Shown piece by piece: positions 51,116-59,090 of a stretch of DNA of 64,000 bases. The notes under the pieces are model-generated. The model was not told where the DNA came from. It saw nothing but the letters and a program-made list of their open reading frames with translations, and ran no database searches. The DNA is from Candidatus Sumerlaeia bacterium (GTDB taxonomy: Bacteria > Sumerlaeota > Sumerlaeia > SLMS01 > JAHLLQ01): positions 1-64,000 of the forward strand of contig JAHCAW010000013.1 in assembly GCA_019634695.1 (NCBI GenBank). The letters run 5' to 3'. The translations under genes and the position numbers were made by a program. Each line of letters opens with the position of its first letter. The stretch's first letter is position 1.

Positions 51116-51844
51116 TCAGAACACGCACACCAGCCCCAAGATCGCCAGCACCACCGCCACCACCATGTAGATGCCCACTGCCATCTCTGCCCCGTAGGCA
51201 TCGTCGGCCTCAGGGCCAAACCGGTCCAGCCGGCCACCCGCCCCATGCGCCGAAGGCTCCATCGCCAGCGGCATGGCCATCCCCCACAGCACTGCCAGCA
51301 GCGACAGCCCCAGCCCCGGCAGCACCTGGCTTCCCCACTCGTACGGCGTCAGCATCCGGCCGTCCAGCAGCCCCCCGGCATACTCCACCCCCACCCGTCC
51401 CAGCGGACCCGCCGCTATGACCACAAGGAAGAACCGATTCCGCACCGTGTCCGATATCGCCCCGTCCAGACGCAGCGCCCCCACCGCGAAGCCCACTCCC
51501 ATCCAGAACCCGTAGTATCCCCAGATAACCGCCGCGGCCCGGGCGCTCGCCTGCCACCCCGGGGACCCCTGCGCGCGCATCCACTCCAGCCACGCCCCCC
51601 CGGAAATCAGTCCCTCGTCGCGCCAGCCCAATACCCCCAGGAACGCCCCGAGCCCCCCCAGCGCCATCACCCCCAGCACCACCGCCCAAACCAGTGGCCC
51701 CATCACAGGCCGCCCCATCGTGCGCCGCGGCGACGTCTCCGGCTCCACGGCCACCGACCGCGCCGCCCGCCGCCGCGCAAACGATTCCGCCAGCCGTTGC
51801 CGCGCCGACATCTTTCGGTTTGTGCGCCCCGGCTGCTCGGGCAT
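51116..51844 (-). CDS. Membrane protein of unknown function
   Basis: A 242-residue protein. A basic N-terminal tail (about 1-45, RQRLAESFARRRAARS) is followed by five to six hydrophobic segments (about 50-72, 98-120, 130-150, 170-190, 222-240). I do not recognise a family. GGGAGG lies 7 bases before ATG 51844. It ends 117 bases before the symporter start on the same strand and may be in one transcript with it. It is divergent from the LeuA-like gene, with only 99 bases between the starts. A longer upstream open frame, antisense to that gene, is a shadow. Confidence 0.75.
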   Translation of the reverse strand: MPEQPGRTNRKMSARQRLAESFARRRAARSVAVEPETSPRRTMGRPVMGPLVWAVVLGVMALGGLGAFLGVLGWRDEGLISGGAWLEWMRAQGSPGWQASARAAAVIWGYYGFWMGVGFAVGALRLDGAISDTVRNRFFLVVIAAGPLGRVGVEYAGGLLDGRMLTPYEWGSQVLPGLGLSLLAVLWGMAMPLAMEPSAHGAGGRLDRFGPEADDAYGAEMAVGIYMVVAVVLAILGLVCVF

Positions 51845-51943
51845 AACCTCCCACCCCCATCGAGGGAGAAGAGCGGGCCGGCGCGCCCCCACACCGCGCG
51901 CCCGAACGACCGCCCGCCGCTGCACCACCGGACATCCACCACC

Positions 51944-53566
51944 ATGGCCGCGAAGACAACCGCGAAAAAGACACGACCAGCCGCCGAGGGCACCAGCCCC
52001 CGTCCCGCCGCCCGGCTCGACATCATGGACACCACCCTGCGCGACGGCGAGCAGACCGACGGCGTCTCCTTTCCCGGCCGCGAGAAGCTCCTGCTCGCCC
52101 AGCGCCTGCTCGGCCGCGTCAAGGTCGACCGAATCGAGGTCGCCTCCTGCCGCGTCAGCCCCGGCGAGCAGAAGTCCCTGGCCGAAATCATGGCATGGGC
52201 CGAGTCCAAGGGCTTCGCCGATCGCGTCGAGGTCCTCAGCTTCGTCGACCGCAACGAGTCGGTCGATTGGCTGCGCAAGGCCGGATGCCGCCGGATGAAC
52301 CTGCTCAGCAAGGGCTCGCGCCGCCACTGCGAGGGCCAGCTCCGCAAGACCCCCGCCGAGCACCGTGCCGACATCGAAGCCACCCTTGAGTACGCCGGGC
52401 GCAAAGGCGTCACCACCAACATCTACCTCGAAGACTGGTCCAACGGCATGCTCCACTCGCCCGACTACGTCTTCGAAATGCTCGACCACTACGCCACTTG
52501 GCCCTTCGAGCGCATCCTGCTGCCCGACACGCTCGGCATTCTCAACCCCGCGCAGGTCACCGACTTCGTCACCCAGATCCTGCGCCGCTATCCCAACACG
52601 CTCTTCGAGTTCCACGGCCACAACGACTACGGCCTCGGGCCGGCCAACACGCTGGCCGCCGCCATGGCCGGCGTCCACGGCATCCACTGCACCGTCAACG
52701 GCCTGGGCGAACGCGCCGGCAACGCCTCGCTCGAGGAGGTAGTCGCCTCCGTGCGCGACCACACCAAGCGCGTCGTCCGCGTCGAGGAAAAGGAACTCAA
52801 CCCCGTCAGCCGCCTCGTCGAGGTCTTCAGCGGCAAGCGCATGGCCGACAACAAGCCCATCGTCGGCCGCAACGTCTTCACCCAGACCGCCGGCATCCAC
52901 GCCGACGGCGACAAGAAGGGCCGCCTCTACGAGAGCCTCCTGTCGCCCGAGCGCTTTGGCCGCGACCGCGTCTACGCCCTCGGCAAGCTCTCCGGCCGCA
53001 GCAATCTGGACTTCAACCTCGACGCCCTCGGCATGCAGCTCACCAAGGAGCAACGCGCTGCCGTCCTCAAGCGCGTCGTCGAACTCGGCGACCTCAAGCA
53101 CGCGGTCACCGCCGAGGACCTCCCCTTCATCGTCGCCGACGTCCTCAAGGCCCCCCAGGAGGAGTCCTTCGTCCTCAAGAACCTCGTCGTCACCTCAGCC
53201 CTCGGCGTCTCCGCCACCGCCACCATCCGCGTCGGCTTCCGCGGCACCGACTACGAAGCCGTCGGCACCGGCACCGGTGGCTTCGATGCCTTCATGACGG
53301 CGGTCCGCTCCATTGCTCCCGCGATGAAACTCGAGCTCCCGCGCCTGGCAGACTACGAAGTCCACATCCCGCCCGGCGGCAAGAGCGACGCCCTCGTCCA
53401 GACGACCATCACCTGGGACAACGGCCTGCGCACCAAGGCCGTCCACAGCGACCAGGTCATGGCCGCCATCGAGGCCACCGAACGCATGATCAACCTCGTC
53501 GCCCAGGGCGTCGTCGCCGGCAGCACCACCCGGCGCAAGAGCACCCGCAGCGCCGACAAAGACTGA
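51944..53566 (+). CDS. LeuA/CimA-family alpha-acyl synthase (2-isopropylmalate or citramalate synthase-like)
   Basis: A 540-residue enzyme that condenses acetyl-CoA with a 2-oxo acid. The HMGL-like TIM barrel has DTTLRDGEQ (about 29-37), EFHGHNDYGLGPANTLAA with metal-binding His-x-Asn, and NGLGERAGNASLEEV; VFTQTAGIHADGDKKGRLYE lies in the linker. The C-terminal LeuA-type regulatory domain (about 400-520) suggests feedback control. Substrate, 2-oxoisovalerate versus pyruvate, is not determined from motifs. The N terminus carries a basic Ala/Lys-rich tail of about 23 residues and the C terminus ends RRKSTRSADKD. It is followed 27 bases later by the AGE epimerase gene. Confidence 0.93.
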   Translation: MAAKTTAKKTRPAAEGTSPRPAARLDIMDTTLRDGEQTDGVSFPGREKLLLAQRLLGRVKVDRIEVASCRVSPGEQKSLAEIMAWAESKGFADRVEVLSFVDRNESVDWLRKAGCRRMNLLSKGSRRHCEGQLRKTPAEHRADIEATLEYAGRKGVTTNIYLEDWSNGMLHSPDYVFEMLDHYATWPFERILLPDTLGILNPAQVTDFVTQILRRYPNTLFEFHGHNDYGLGPANTLAAAMAGVHGIHCTVNGLGERAGNASLEEVVASVRDHTKRVVRVEEKELNPVSRLVEVFSGKRMADNKPIVGRNVFTQTAGIHADGDKKGRLYESLLSPERFGRDRVYALGKLSGRSNLDFNLDALGMQLTKEQRAAVLKRVVELGDLKHAVTAEDLPFIVADVLKAPQEESFVLKNLVVTSALGVSATATIRVGFRGTDYEAVGTGTGGFDAFMTAVRSIAPAMKLELPRLADYEVHIPPGGKSDALVQTTITWDNGLRTKAVHSDQVMAAIEATERMINLVAQGVVAGSTTRRKSTRSADKD

Positions 53567-53593
53567 CACCACCATACGCCCTCGAGACAAACC

Positions 53594-54772
53594 ATGCCCG
53601 CCGACATTCAGCGCCTGAGCCTTCTGCGCGACCGCATCCATCGCGAGCTCTACGACAGCGTCCTGCCCTTCTGGCTGCGCCACGCGCCCGACCGCCAGTG
53701 GGGCGGCACGTTCAACTGCCTCGACCGCGACGGCCGCGTCTGGGACACCACCAAGCACATGTGGCTCCAGGGGCGCCTCGTCTGGATGCTTTCGAAGCTC
53801 TACAACACAACGGCGCCCGACCCCGAAGTGCTCGACGTCGCACGTCTCGGTGCCGAGTTCCTCCACAAGAAGGCCCGCCGCGCCGACAACCGCGTCTACT
53901 TCAGCCTCACCCGCGAAGGCCTCCCCAAGAGCCTGCAGCGCAAGATGTACTCGGAGTGCTTCTACGCCATGGCCATGGCCGAGTACGCCCGCGCCATCGC
54001 CGACGAGCGCCTGCGCTTCGAAGCCCGCCACATGTTCGAGGCCTGCGTGGCCTACTCCAAGGATCCCTCCCTCGTCGGCCGGCACGTCTATCCGCACCTG
54101 CCCCCCGTCGAGGCGCTCGCCCCGCCCATGATTCTCCTCAACATGATCGAGGAAATCCACGACCCGGGCGAGACCACCTACGACATGATCGCCGTCGAAT
54201 GCGTCGAGCGCATCATGCTCCACGTCCGGTCGGATCTCCAGGTCGTCCTCGAACACGTCGCTCCGGACGGCTCGCTCGTCGACTCGCCCGAAGGCCGCAT
54301 CCTCAACCCCGGCCACGCCATCGAGTGCGCCTGGTTCCTGATCGAATGGGGCCGCCGCAAGAACGACAAGGAAGCGATTCGCGCCGCCCTGCGCATGATC
54401 GACTGGTCCTTCGACCGCGGCTGGGACACCGAGTTCGGCGGACTCTACTACTTCCTCGACCTCGAAGGCCACTCGCCCCCGGCCCTCGAATGGAACATGA
54501 AGCTCTGGTGGCCGCACTGCGAAGCCATGGTCGCCTTCCTCATGGCCTTCCGCGAAACCGGCGACGAGCGCTACTGGGACCGCTTCGAACAGGTCACCGA
54601 CTGGACCTTCGAGCACTTCTCCGATCCCGAGTTCGGCGAGTGGTTCGGCTACCTCGACCGCCGCGGCGAACGCACACACTCCTACAAGGGCGCCTCCTAC
54701 AAGGGCTGCTTCCACGTCCCCAGGGCGCTCTATCTGTGCGACAATATCCTCGGGGAAATGCTCAAGGGTTGA
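53594..54772 (+). CDS. AGE-family epimerase (N-acylglucosamine/cellobiose 2-epimerase-like)
   Basis: A 392-residue (alpha/alpha)6-barrel enzyme of the N-acylglucosamine 2-epimerase family. Conserved segments include WGGTFNCLDRDGRVWDTTKHMWLQGR, SECFYAMAMAEYARA, the His-containing NPGHAIECAWFLIE and KLWWPHCEAMVAFL that carry the two catalytic histidines, and RGERTHSYKGASYKGCFHVPRALY. Members interconvert GlcNAc and ManNAc or epimerise the reducing end of oligosaccharides. The spacing resembles the GlcNAc (RnBP) branch rather than mannose isomerases, but the exact substrate is inferred. It probably shares a transcript with the LeuA-like gene. A strong hairpin follows its stop. Confidence 0.93.
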   Translation: MPADIQRLSLLRDRIHRELYDSVLPFWLRHAPDRQWGGTFNCLDRDGRVWDTTKHMWLQGRLVWMLSKLYNTTAPDPEVLDVARLGAEFLHKKARRADNRVYFSLTREGLPKSLQRKMYSECFYAMAMAEYARAIADERLRFEARHMFEACVAYSKDPSLVGRHVYPHLPPVEALAPPMILLNMIEEIHDPGETTYDMIAVECVERIMLHVRSDLQVVLEHVAPDGSLVDSPEGRILNPGHAIECAWFLIEWGRRKNDKEAIRAALRMIDWSFDRGWDTEFGGLYYFLDLEGHSPPALEWNMKLWWPHCEAMVAFLMAFRETGDERYWDRFEQVTDWTFEHFSDPEFGEWFGYLDRRGERTHSYKGASYKGCFHVPRALYLCDNILGEMLKG

Positions 54773-54780
54773 GCGAAACT

Positions 54781-54818
54781 GCGTCGGACAAGTCAGCCAG
54801 ATCCGACCTGTCCGACGC
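54781..54818. terminator. 14-bp-stem hairpin after the AGE gene
   Basis: GCGTCGGACAAGTC and GACCTGTCCGACGC pair at 13 of 14 positions around a 10-base loop, 8 bases after the AGE stop and between convergent genes. It can serve as a bidirectional terminator. The unit (GTCGGACAAGTC / GACCTGTCCGAC) also resembles simple hairpin repeats dispersed in related genomes, so it could be a repeat-derived sequence. Confidence 0.6.
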
Positions 54819-54831
54819 GTGCTTGCCGCAA

Positions 54832-54864
54832 CGCCACCCTATCGCTTCCGCAACACCCGGCCGG
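54832..54864. repeat. 33-bp direct repeat, copy A (beside hepT)
   Basis: Identical to 55596-55628 at 31 of 33 positions; both mismatches are A/G. Copy A ends 3 bases from the hepT stop. Because copy B contains the last 26 bases and stop of the aminoacylase gene, copy A is a duplicate of that gene's 3' end. Confidence 0.85.
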
Positions 54865-54867
54865 GAT

Positions 54868-55212
54868 TCAACGAGACTCACCGAGAGCCTCCAGAAGTGC
54901 CTGCAGCTTGCACTCAAGCTCCGTGAGATCGTCCGTCACGACGGCCCAGACGGCATCCGTATCGATACCGAAGTAGTCATGCACCAGAATGTGGCGCATG
55001 CCGATGATCTGGCGCCAAGGGATATCCGGAGCCTGGTTGCGGAAATCCTCGGGCAATGCTCGGGCTGCCTCGCCGATCACCTGAATGTGCCGGACGCACC
55101 AAGACTGAATCAATTCGTCGGCGTCGAATTCCTCACGGCCCCGAACCGTATACCGCGCAATGCGCTCGATGGCCTCGAGCATATCGCGGACTCGTTCGAC
55201 GGGGTCCCTCAA
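54868..55212 (-). CDS. hepT: HepT-like HEPN toxin (DUF86)
   Basis: A 114-residue HEPN-domain protein. The RNase motif R-x4-H is present as RHILVHDY (Arg73, His78, Tyr80); the adjacent Tyr is the residue known to be AMPylated by MntA in studied pairs. EVIGEAARALP-type and WRQIIGMRH helices complete the HepT (DUF86) fold. No ATG precedes the first conserved residues, so I place the start at TTG 55212, which overlaps the antitoxin stop as TTGA, a coupled arrangement. Role inferred from the family: RNase toxin held inactive by its partner. The pair is bracketed by 33-bp direct repeats. Confidence 0.88.
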   Translation of the reverse strand: MRDPVERVRDMLEAIERIARYTVRGREEFDADELIQSWCVRHIQVIGEAARALPEDFRNQAPDIPWRQIIGMRHILVHDYFGIDTDAVWAVVTDDLTELECKLQALLEALGESR

Positions 55213-55502
55213 AGTGGTCGCGCCTCGCCCAGAACGCGTTGGCGGACTCGCTCCCGCAGCAAGGAAGGGGTGACCACGTCCACGGGCGCACCCAGCAAGT
55301 CCCGCAAGTCCATCAGCAGACCACCGAGATCGAGCAAGCCGCGCCCGGGCTCGAGGTCCACGAGAAAGTCGAAGTCGCTCGCCGCATCGGCTTCGCCCCG
55401 GGCAACGGACCCAAAGACGCGCACGTTTCTGGCGCCGTGCGCCGCTGCCAGTCGGCGGATATCCTCGCGATGAAGCTCGAGCGTGTCGTGCAGGCAATTC
55501 AT
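55209..55502 (-). CDS. mntA: MntA-like nucleotidyltransferase antitoxin
   Basis: A 97-residue minimal nucleotidyltransferase. The active-site pattern GS-x10-D-x-D is visible as GSVARGEADAASDFDF (Gly31, Ser32, Asp43, Asp45), with a third acidic residue at Asp75 in GAPVDVVTP. Such proteins neutralise HepT toxins by transferring AMP to the Tyr near the R-x4-H motif. ATG 55502 (MNCLHDTLEL) is preferred to an in-frame GTG-side extension. It precedes hepT in the same transcript and overlaps it. The 93 bases between this start and repeat copy B must hold the pair's promoter. Confidence 0.9.
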   Translation of the reverse strand: MNCLHDTLELHREDIRRLAAAHGARNVRVFGSVARGEADAASDFDFLVDLEPGRGLLDLGGLLMDLRDLLGAPVDVVTPSLLRERVRQRVLGEARPL

Positions 55503-55595
55503 TGTTGGCGCCTCATCCATCCGGTCGCACGGGATCGCTACACCGCGTCGGGGCCCAAATCAAGCCCGATAGGAATCCCGCGGCACTCTCTGGTT

Positions 55596-55628
55596 CGCCG
55601 CCCTATCGCTTCCGCAGCACCCGGCCGG
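55596..55628. repeat. 33-bp direct repeat, copy B (3' end of the aminoacylase gene)
   Basis: Comprises the last 26 bases of the aminoacylase gene (including its stop at 55603-55605) and 7 bases beyond. It matches 54832-54864 at 31/33. The distance between copies is 764 bases, containing only mntA, hepT and the 93-base leader. Confidence 0.85.
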
Positions 55629-57162
55629 CTGCCGCGTCGGTCCATGTGCCGTCCTGTCGCGCGACGACGCCGTTGACCAGGATCGTGTCGACGCCTTCGG
55701 CCAGTTGGTGCGGCTCCGCGAACGTCGCCTTGTCGACCACATGGTCGGGATGGAACACGAGGATATCGGCGGCGAAGCCGGGGCGCAGCAGCCCGCGCGG
55801 CTCGGCGTGGCGGTCCAGCCCGATCGTCTGCGCCGGCAGGCCCGTCATCTTGCGCACCGCCTCCTCGAGCGGCAGCATCCCCGTGCGGTTCACATACTGG
55901 TTCAGAACGCGCGCGAAGGCGCCATGGCCGCGCGGGTGGTTGCCCGTCGCGCTGCCGTCCGAGCACACCATCACGTTCGGGTCCGCCAGCAGACGCGCTT
56001 GCAGCGGCTCGTCCATCACGAAGTAGGCCGCACTTGCGCCCAGCGGACCGATCCGGTCGATCAGCACATCCTCGAACGGCACGCCCATCTCGTCGGCCAC
56101 CTGCTTGAGCGTCATGCCCGTCCACGGCTCGCTGCCGAACAGCGTCGCCTCCGGGCCGTTGCGCATCGTCACGCGCCGGCGGATGTACTCCTGCAGCTCG
56201 GCGCGGCGCTCGCGCTTCACCTGGCTCCAGTCGTTCGGCGCCAGCGCCCACTCCGGGAACACGATCGCGATGCCCGTGTAGCTCGCCGTGTACGGATAGA
56301 CGTCCGCAGTGATCGTCACGCCGCTGCGTCGCGCGTGCTCGATGTGCGCCAGGATTTCCTCCGCGCGCGCCGGGCCCTTGCCGTACACCACCTTCAGGTG
56401 CGAGACGTGCACCGGCACGTTCGCGCCGCGGCCCTGCGCCACCAGTTCGTCGATCGCCGCCTCCACCGCGTCGTCGTCCTCGCTGCGCATGTGGCTCATC
56501 ACGATGCCGCCGAACTCGGCCACCGGCAGCGCCGTGCCGACCAGCTCCGCCGCCGTCGCGAATGTGCCGGGGATGTACTCCAGGCCCGTTGTCATCCCCC
56601 AGCAGCCGTCCAGCATCGCCTGCCGCACCAGCGCCGCCATCGACGCAATCTGCTCCGGCGTCGGGTCGCTTGCGTAGGCCGTTCCGGACTCCTGGCGCAC
56701 CGAACCATGGCCCACGAACGGCGCGACGTTCACCTCCGGCCGCGCCGCATCCACGCGATCCATCCACGCCCGCATCGACCCACGTGCCGGGCTGCCGCCG
56801 TCCATGCCCAGACAGATCGTCGTCACACCCTGTGCCAGAAAGTTGCGCGCGCCCGCATCGCCGGTCGGTTCGCCGTGCGCGTGCGTGTCGACGAATCCCG
56901 GCGTCACCACCAGCCCCGACGCCTCGATGCGCCGCGCCGGCCGCAGGTTCAGGCGCGAAGTGTCCCCCACGTGCACGATTCGGCCGCCATGCACCACCAC
57001 GTCGGCCACGACGCCCGGCGCGCCCGTGCCATCGATCACCCGTCCACCGGCGATAAGCACGTCCGGCTCGGCCGGCACGTCGACCGACGACCGACTCGTC
57101 GCGCACGCGGCCAACAGCAGCGGGAACAGACACAGGACAACAAGACGGAACAACGGCATCAT
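55603..57162 (-). CDS. Lipoprotein N-acyl-D-amino-acid deacylase-like amidohydrolase
   Basis: A 519-residue amidohydrolase. A signal peptide with lipobox LAAC puts the lipidated Cys at residue 20, so the enzyme is exported and membrane-anchored. The TIM-barrel metal site opens with GFVDTHAHGE (His94, His96). MTTGLEYIPGTFATAAELV, HMRSEDDDAVEAAIDEL, HVSHLKVVYG and DVYPYTASYTG are typical of D-aminoacylases, as is the final CSDGSATGNHPRGHGAF. It probably releases acyl groups from N-acyl-D-amino acids in the periplasm. The start is the first of two adjacent Met codons (57162). Its 3' end is duplicated beyond the mntA-hepT pair. Confidence 0.92.
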   Translation of the reverse strand: MMPLFRLVVLCLFPLLLAACATSRSSVDVPAEPDVLIAGGRVIDGTGAPGVVADVVVHGGRIVHVGDTSRLNLRPARRIEASGLVVTPGFVDTHAHGEPTGDAGARNFLAQGVTTICLGMDGGSPARGSMRAWMDRVDAARPEVNVAPFVGHGSVRQESGTAYASDPTPEQIASMAALVRQAMLDGCWGMTTGLEYIPGTFATAAELVGTALPVAEFGGIVMSHMRSEDDDAVEAAIDELVAQGRGANVPVHVSHLKVVYGKGPARAEEILAHIEHARRSGVTITADVYPYTASYTGIAIVFPEWALAPNDWSQVKRERRAELQEYIRRRVTMRNGPEATLFGSEPWTGMTLKQVADEMGVPFEDVLIDRIGPLGASAAYFVMDEPLQARLLADPNVMVCSDGSATGNHPRGHGAFARVLNQYVNRTGMLPLEEAVRKMTGLPAQTIGLDRHAEPRGLLRPGFAADILVFHPDHVVDKATFAEPHQLAEGVDTILVNGVVARQDGTWTDAAAGRVLRKR

Positions 57163-57203
57163 CGCACGAAGCCTCCACGGAAGGTGGCAGCCGGGCCGCG
57201 CCG

Positions 57204-59090
57204 TCACATGAACGTCCGGCGCGTGTAAACCAGCCATTCGACCAGCAGGATACCCAACGCCAGCAGCGCGAGCCAATGCCAAATCTCGCGGTTTGTGCGC
57301 ACCACCTGGTCCGAACCGACCAGTTGCCGGCCGCCCAGGTCCAGCGCCTCCACCGGCGCGATCAGCGACTCGGCCGTCGAGAACAGGTTCACCGGCAGCA
57401 CATGCCGCGCGCCGTTGTCGAAGGCAACGGTGTACACTCCCGCCTCGTGCGTCTCGGTCATGTAGGCCGTGCTGATGCCCTCGAAGGAGAATTCGTGGCG
57501 CCGGCCGGACGGGCTGGTGACGACGGCGCTCGTCGCCTCGCGGTCCGGGTGCAGCGCGATTGCCGAGCCCGTCCCGTAGGCGGGCTGATACAGCCCGGCA
57601 CGGTTGCGCGCGAAGTAGTCCAGCATGTTCGACATGAAGATCGGGAACGAGACGTCGAGCGGCCAGTAGGACTGGAAGATGTCGAAGCCGACCACGAGCA
57701 CGCGCTGGTTGTCCGTCTCGTGCAGCGTGATCAGATCAGTATCCAGCGCTTCGAGGATCGGAATCGCGGACCGCGGGCGCGTGTAGCGGATCGCCCGGCC
57801 GATGAGCAGCGTGTCGAAGTTGCAGAAACGGTTCAGCGGATGCACGCGGCTCCAGTCGACCACCTGCGGGTTTGCGACCTCGTCGCCCGCGCGCGCAAAG
57901 CCCGGTACCGGCGGCAGCGCGTTCAGGAACACAAAGTTGCCCGGCGGAATCTCCCGCGTCGTCGTGCCGTCGAACACCACGATGTCGTAGTCCTCGCGCG
58001 GTGAGTAGTCCGTCGGCCGGATCACGCTCAGCGTCACCCGCGGGTCGATCCGCAGCGCCTGCTCGAGGAAGTAGTTGCCGTTCGACACCAGCAGCACCTT
58101 GATCTCGCTGGGAGGCGCGATCAGCGCCCGCGCCACGTTGTCGATCGCCAGGTCGTCCTGCACGTCCAGCCGCAGCGTCGCCATGCCCTCCAGAATCTCG
58201 CCGATGTTGAACACCGTGCCCGACGTCCCCGTCGCCGGCACCGTCACCGCCTTCACGTCGAGCACCTGGCCGTCCACCTGCAACTCCACGAAGGCGGTCC
58301 GCTCCTCCGCGTCCGCGTTCGCCACCGACACGAAGATCTGGTACTCGAACGTCTGCGCGTAGGACTCGCGCACGTCGATGCCGGCGATGCCCAGATTATT
58401 CCGCGTCTCGCCGATGCGCACGTACTCGACGTTCGGGATGTCCGTCAGCGAGGCCACCGACTCGATCGCCCCGTCGCTCAGGATCACCGTCTTCGTGCTC
58501 TCCCGCGGCAGCACGTTGTTGTCGTCGTCCATGTAGGTCGTCAGGCCCTGCAGGATCAGTCCGGCCTCGCGCAGCGACGTGCCGACGTCGCGCCCCTCGA
58601 TCGAATCGATCGCGGCCCGCAGCAGCGCCTTGTCGCTCGTCAGGGTCTGGATGATGTTCGTCCGGTCGCTGAACGCGATGACGATCGCCTCGTCCCGCGC
58701 GCGCAACGTCTCGAGCGCGCTGCGCGCCGCACGCTTCGCCAGTTCCAGCCGCGTCGTCCCGCCCGCCTCGACCGTCCCCATCGACGCCGAGTTGTCGATC
58801 ACCAGCACCAGCGTCGTGCCGCCAAGGTTCTCCAGCTTCATCACCGGCCGCATGAATCCCAGCACGAGCAGCAGCAGGATCAGCAGTTGCAGCCACAGCA
58901 ACAGGTTGTTCCGCAGCTTCTGGAACGGCGCGTTCGCGATCAGGTCCTGCATCGACCGCCGCCACAGCAGCGTCGAGGGCATCACCACCCGCCTGCGCTT
59001 CAGCTTCAGCAGGTAGAATACCACAATCATCGGCAGCAGCGCGCCGAGGCCCCAGAACAGCGGATTCTGAAGGAACGAAACGGTGCTCAT
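57204..59090 (-). CDS. BatA-like membrane protein with VWA domain
   Basis: A 628-residue protein. The N-terminal region (about 1-85) has two membrane helices around the BatA motif LLKLKRRRVVMPSTLLWRRS. A von Willebrand A domain with an intact MIDAS, VLVIDNSASMG (DxSxS, about 95-105), follows. A middle beta-rich domain leads to ILVSNGNYFLEQALRID, a segment that resembles glutamine-amidotransferase-like domains lacking catalytic residues. A C-terminal helix ends in LLALGILLVEWLVYTRRTFM. Its ATG overlaps the DUF58 stop (ATGA). It belongs to the MoxR/VWA operon, whose products are thought to assist assembly of envelope or metal-containing complexes. Confidence 0.9.
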   Translation of the reverse strand: MSTVSFLQNPLFWGLGALLPMIVVFYLLKLKRRRVVMPSTLLWRRSMQDLIANAPFQKLRNNLLLWLQLLILLLLVLGFMRPVMKLENLGGTTLVLVIDNSASMGTVEAGGTTRLELAKRAARSALETLRARDEAIVIAFSDRTNIIQTLTSDKALLRAAIDSIEGRDVGTSLREAGLILQGLTTYMDDDNNVLPRESTKTVILSDGAIESVASLTDIPNVEYVRIGETRNNLGIAGIDVRESYAQTFEYQIFVSVANADAEERTAFVELQVDGQVLDVKAVTVPATGTSGTVFNIGEILEGMATLRLDVQDDLAIDNVARALIAPPSEIKVLLVSNGNYFLEQALRIDPRVTLSVIRPTDYSPREDYDIVVFDGTTTREIPPGNFVFLNALPPVPGFARAGDEVANPQVVDWSRVHPLNRFCNFDTLLIGRAIRYTRPRSAIPILEALDTDLITLHETDNQRVLVVGFDIFQSYWPLDVSFPIFMSNMLDYFARNRAGLYQPAYGTGSAIALHPDREATSAVVTSPSGRRHEFSFEGISTAYMTETHEAGVYTVAFDNGARHVLPVNLFSTAESLIAPVEALDLGGRQLVGSDQVVRTNREIWHWLALLALGILLVEWLVYTRRTFM

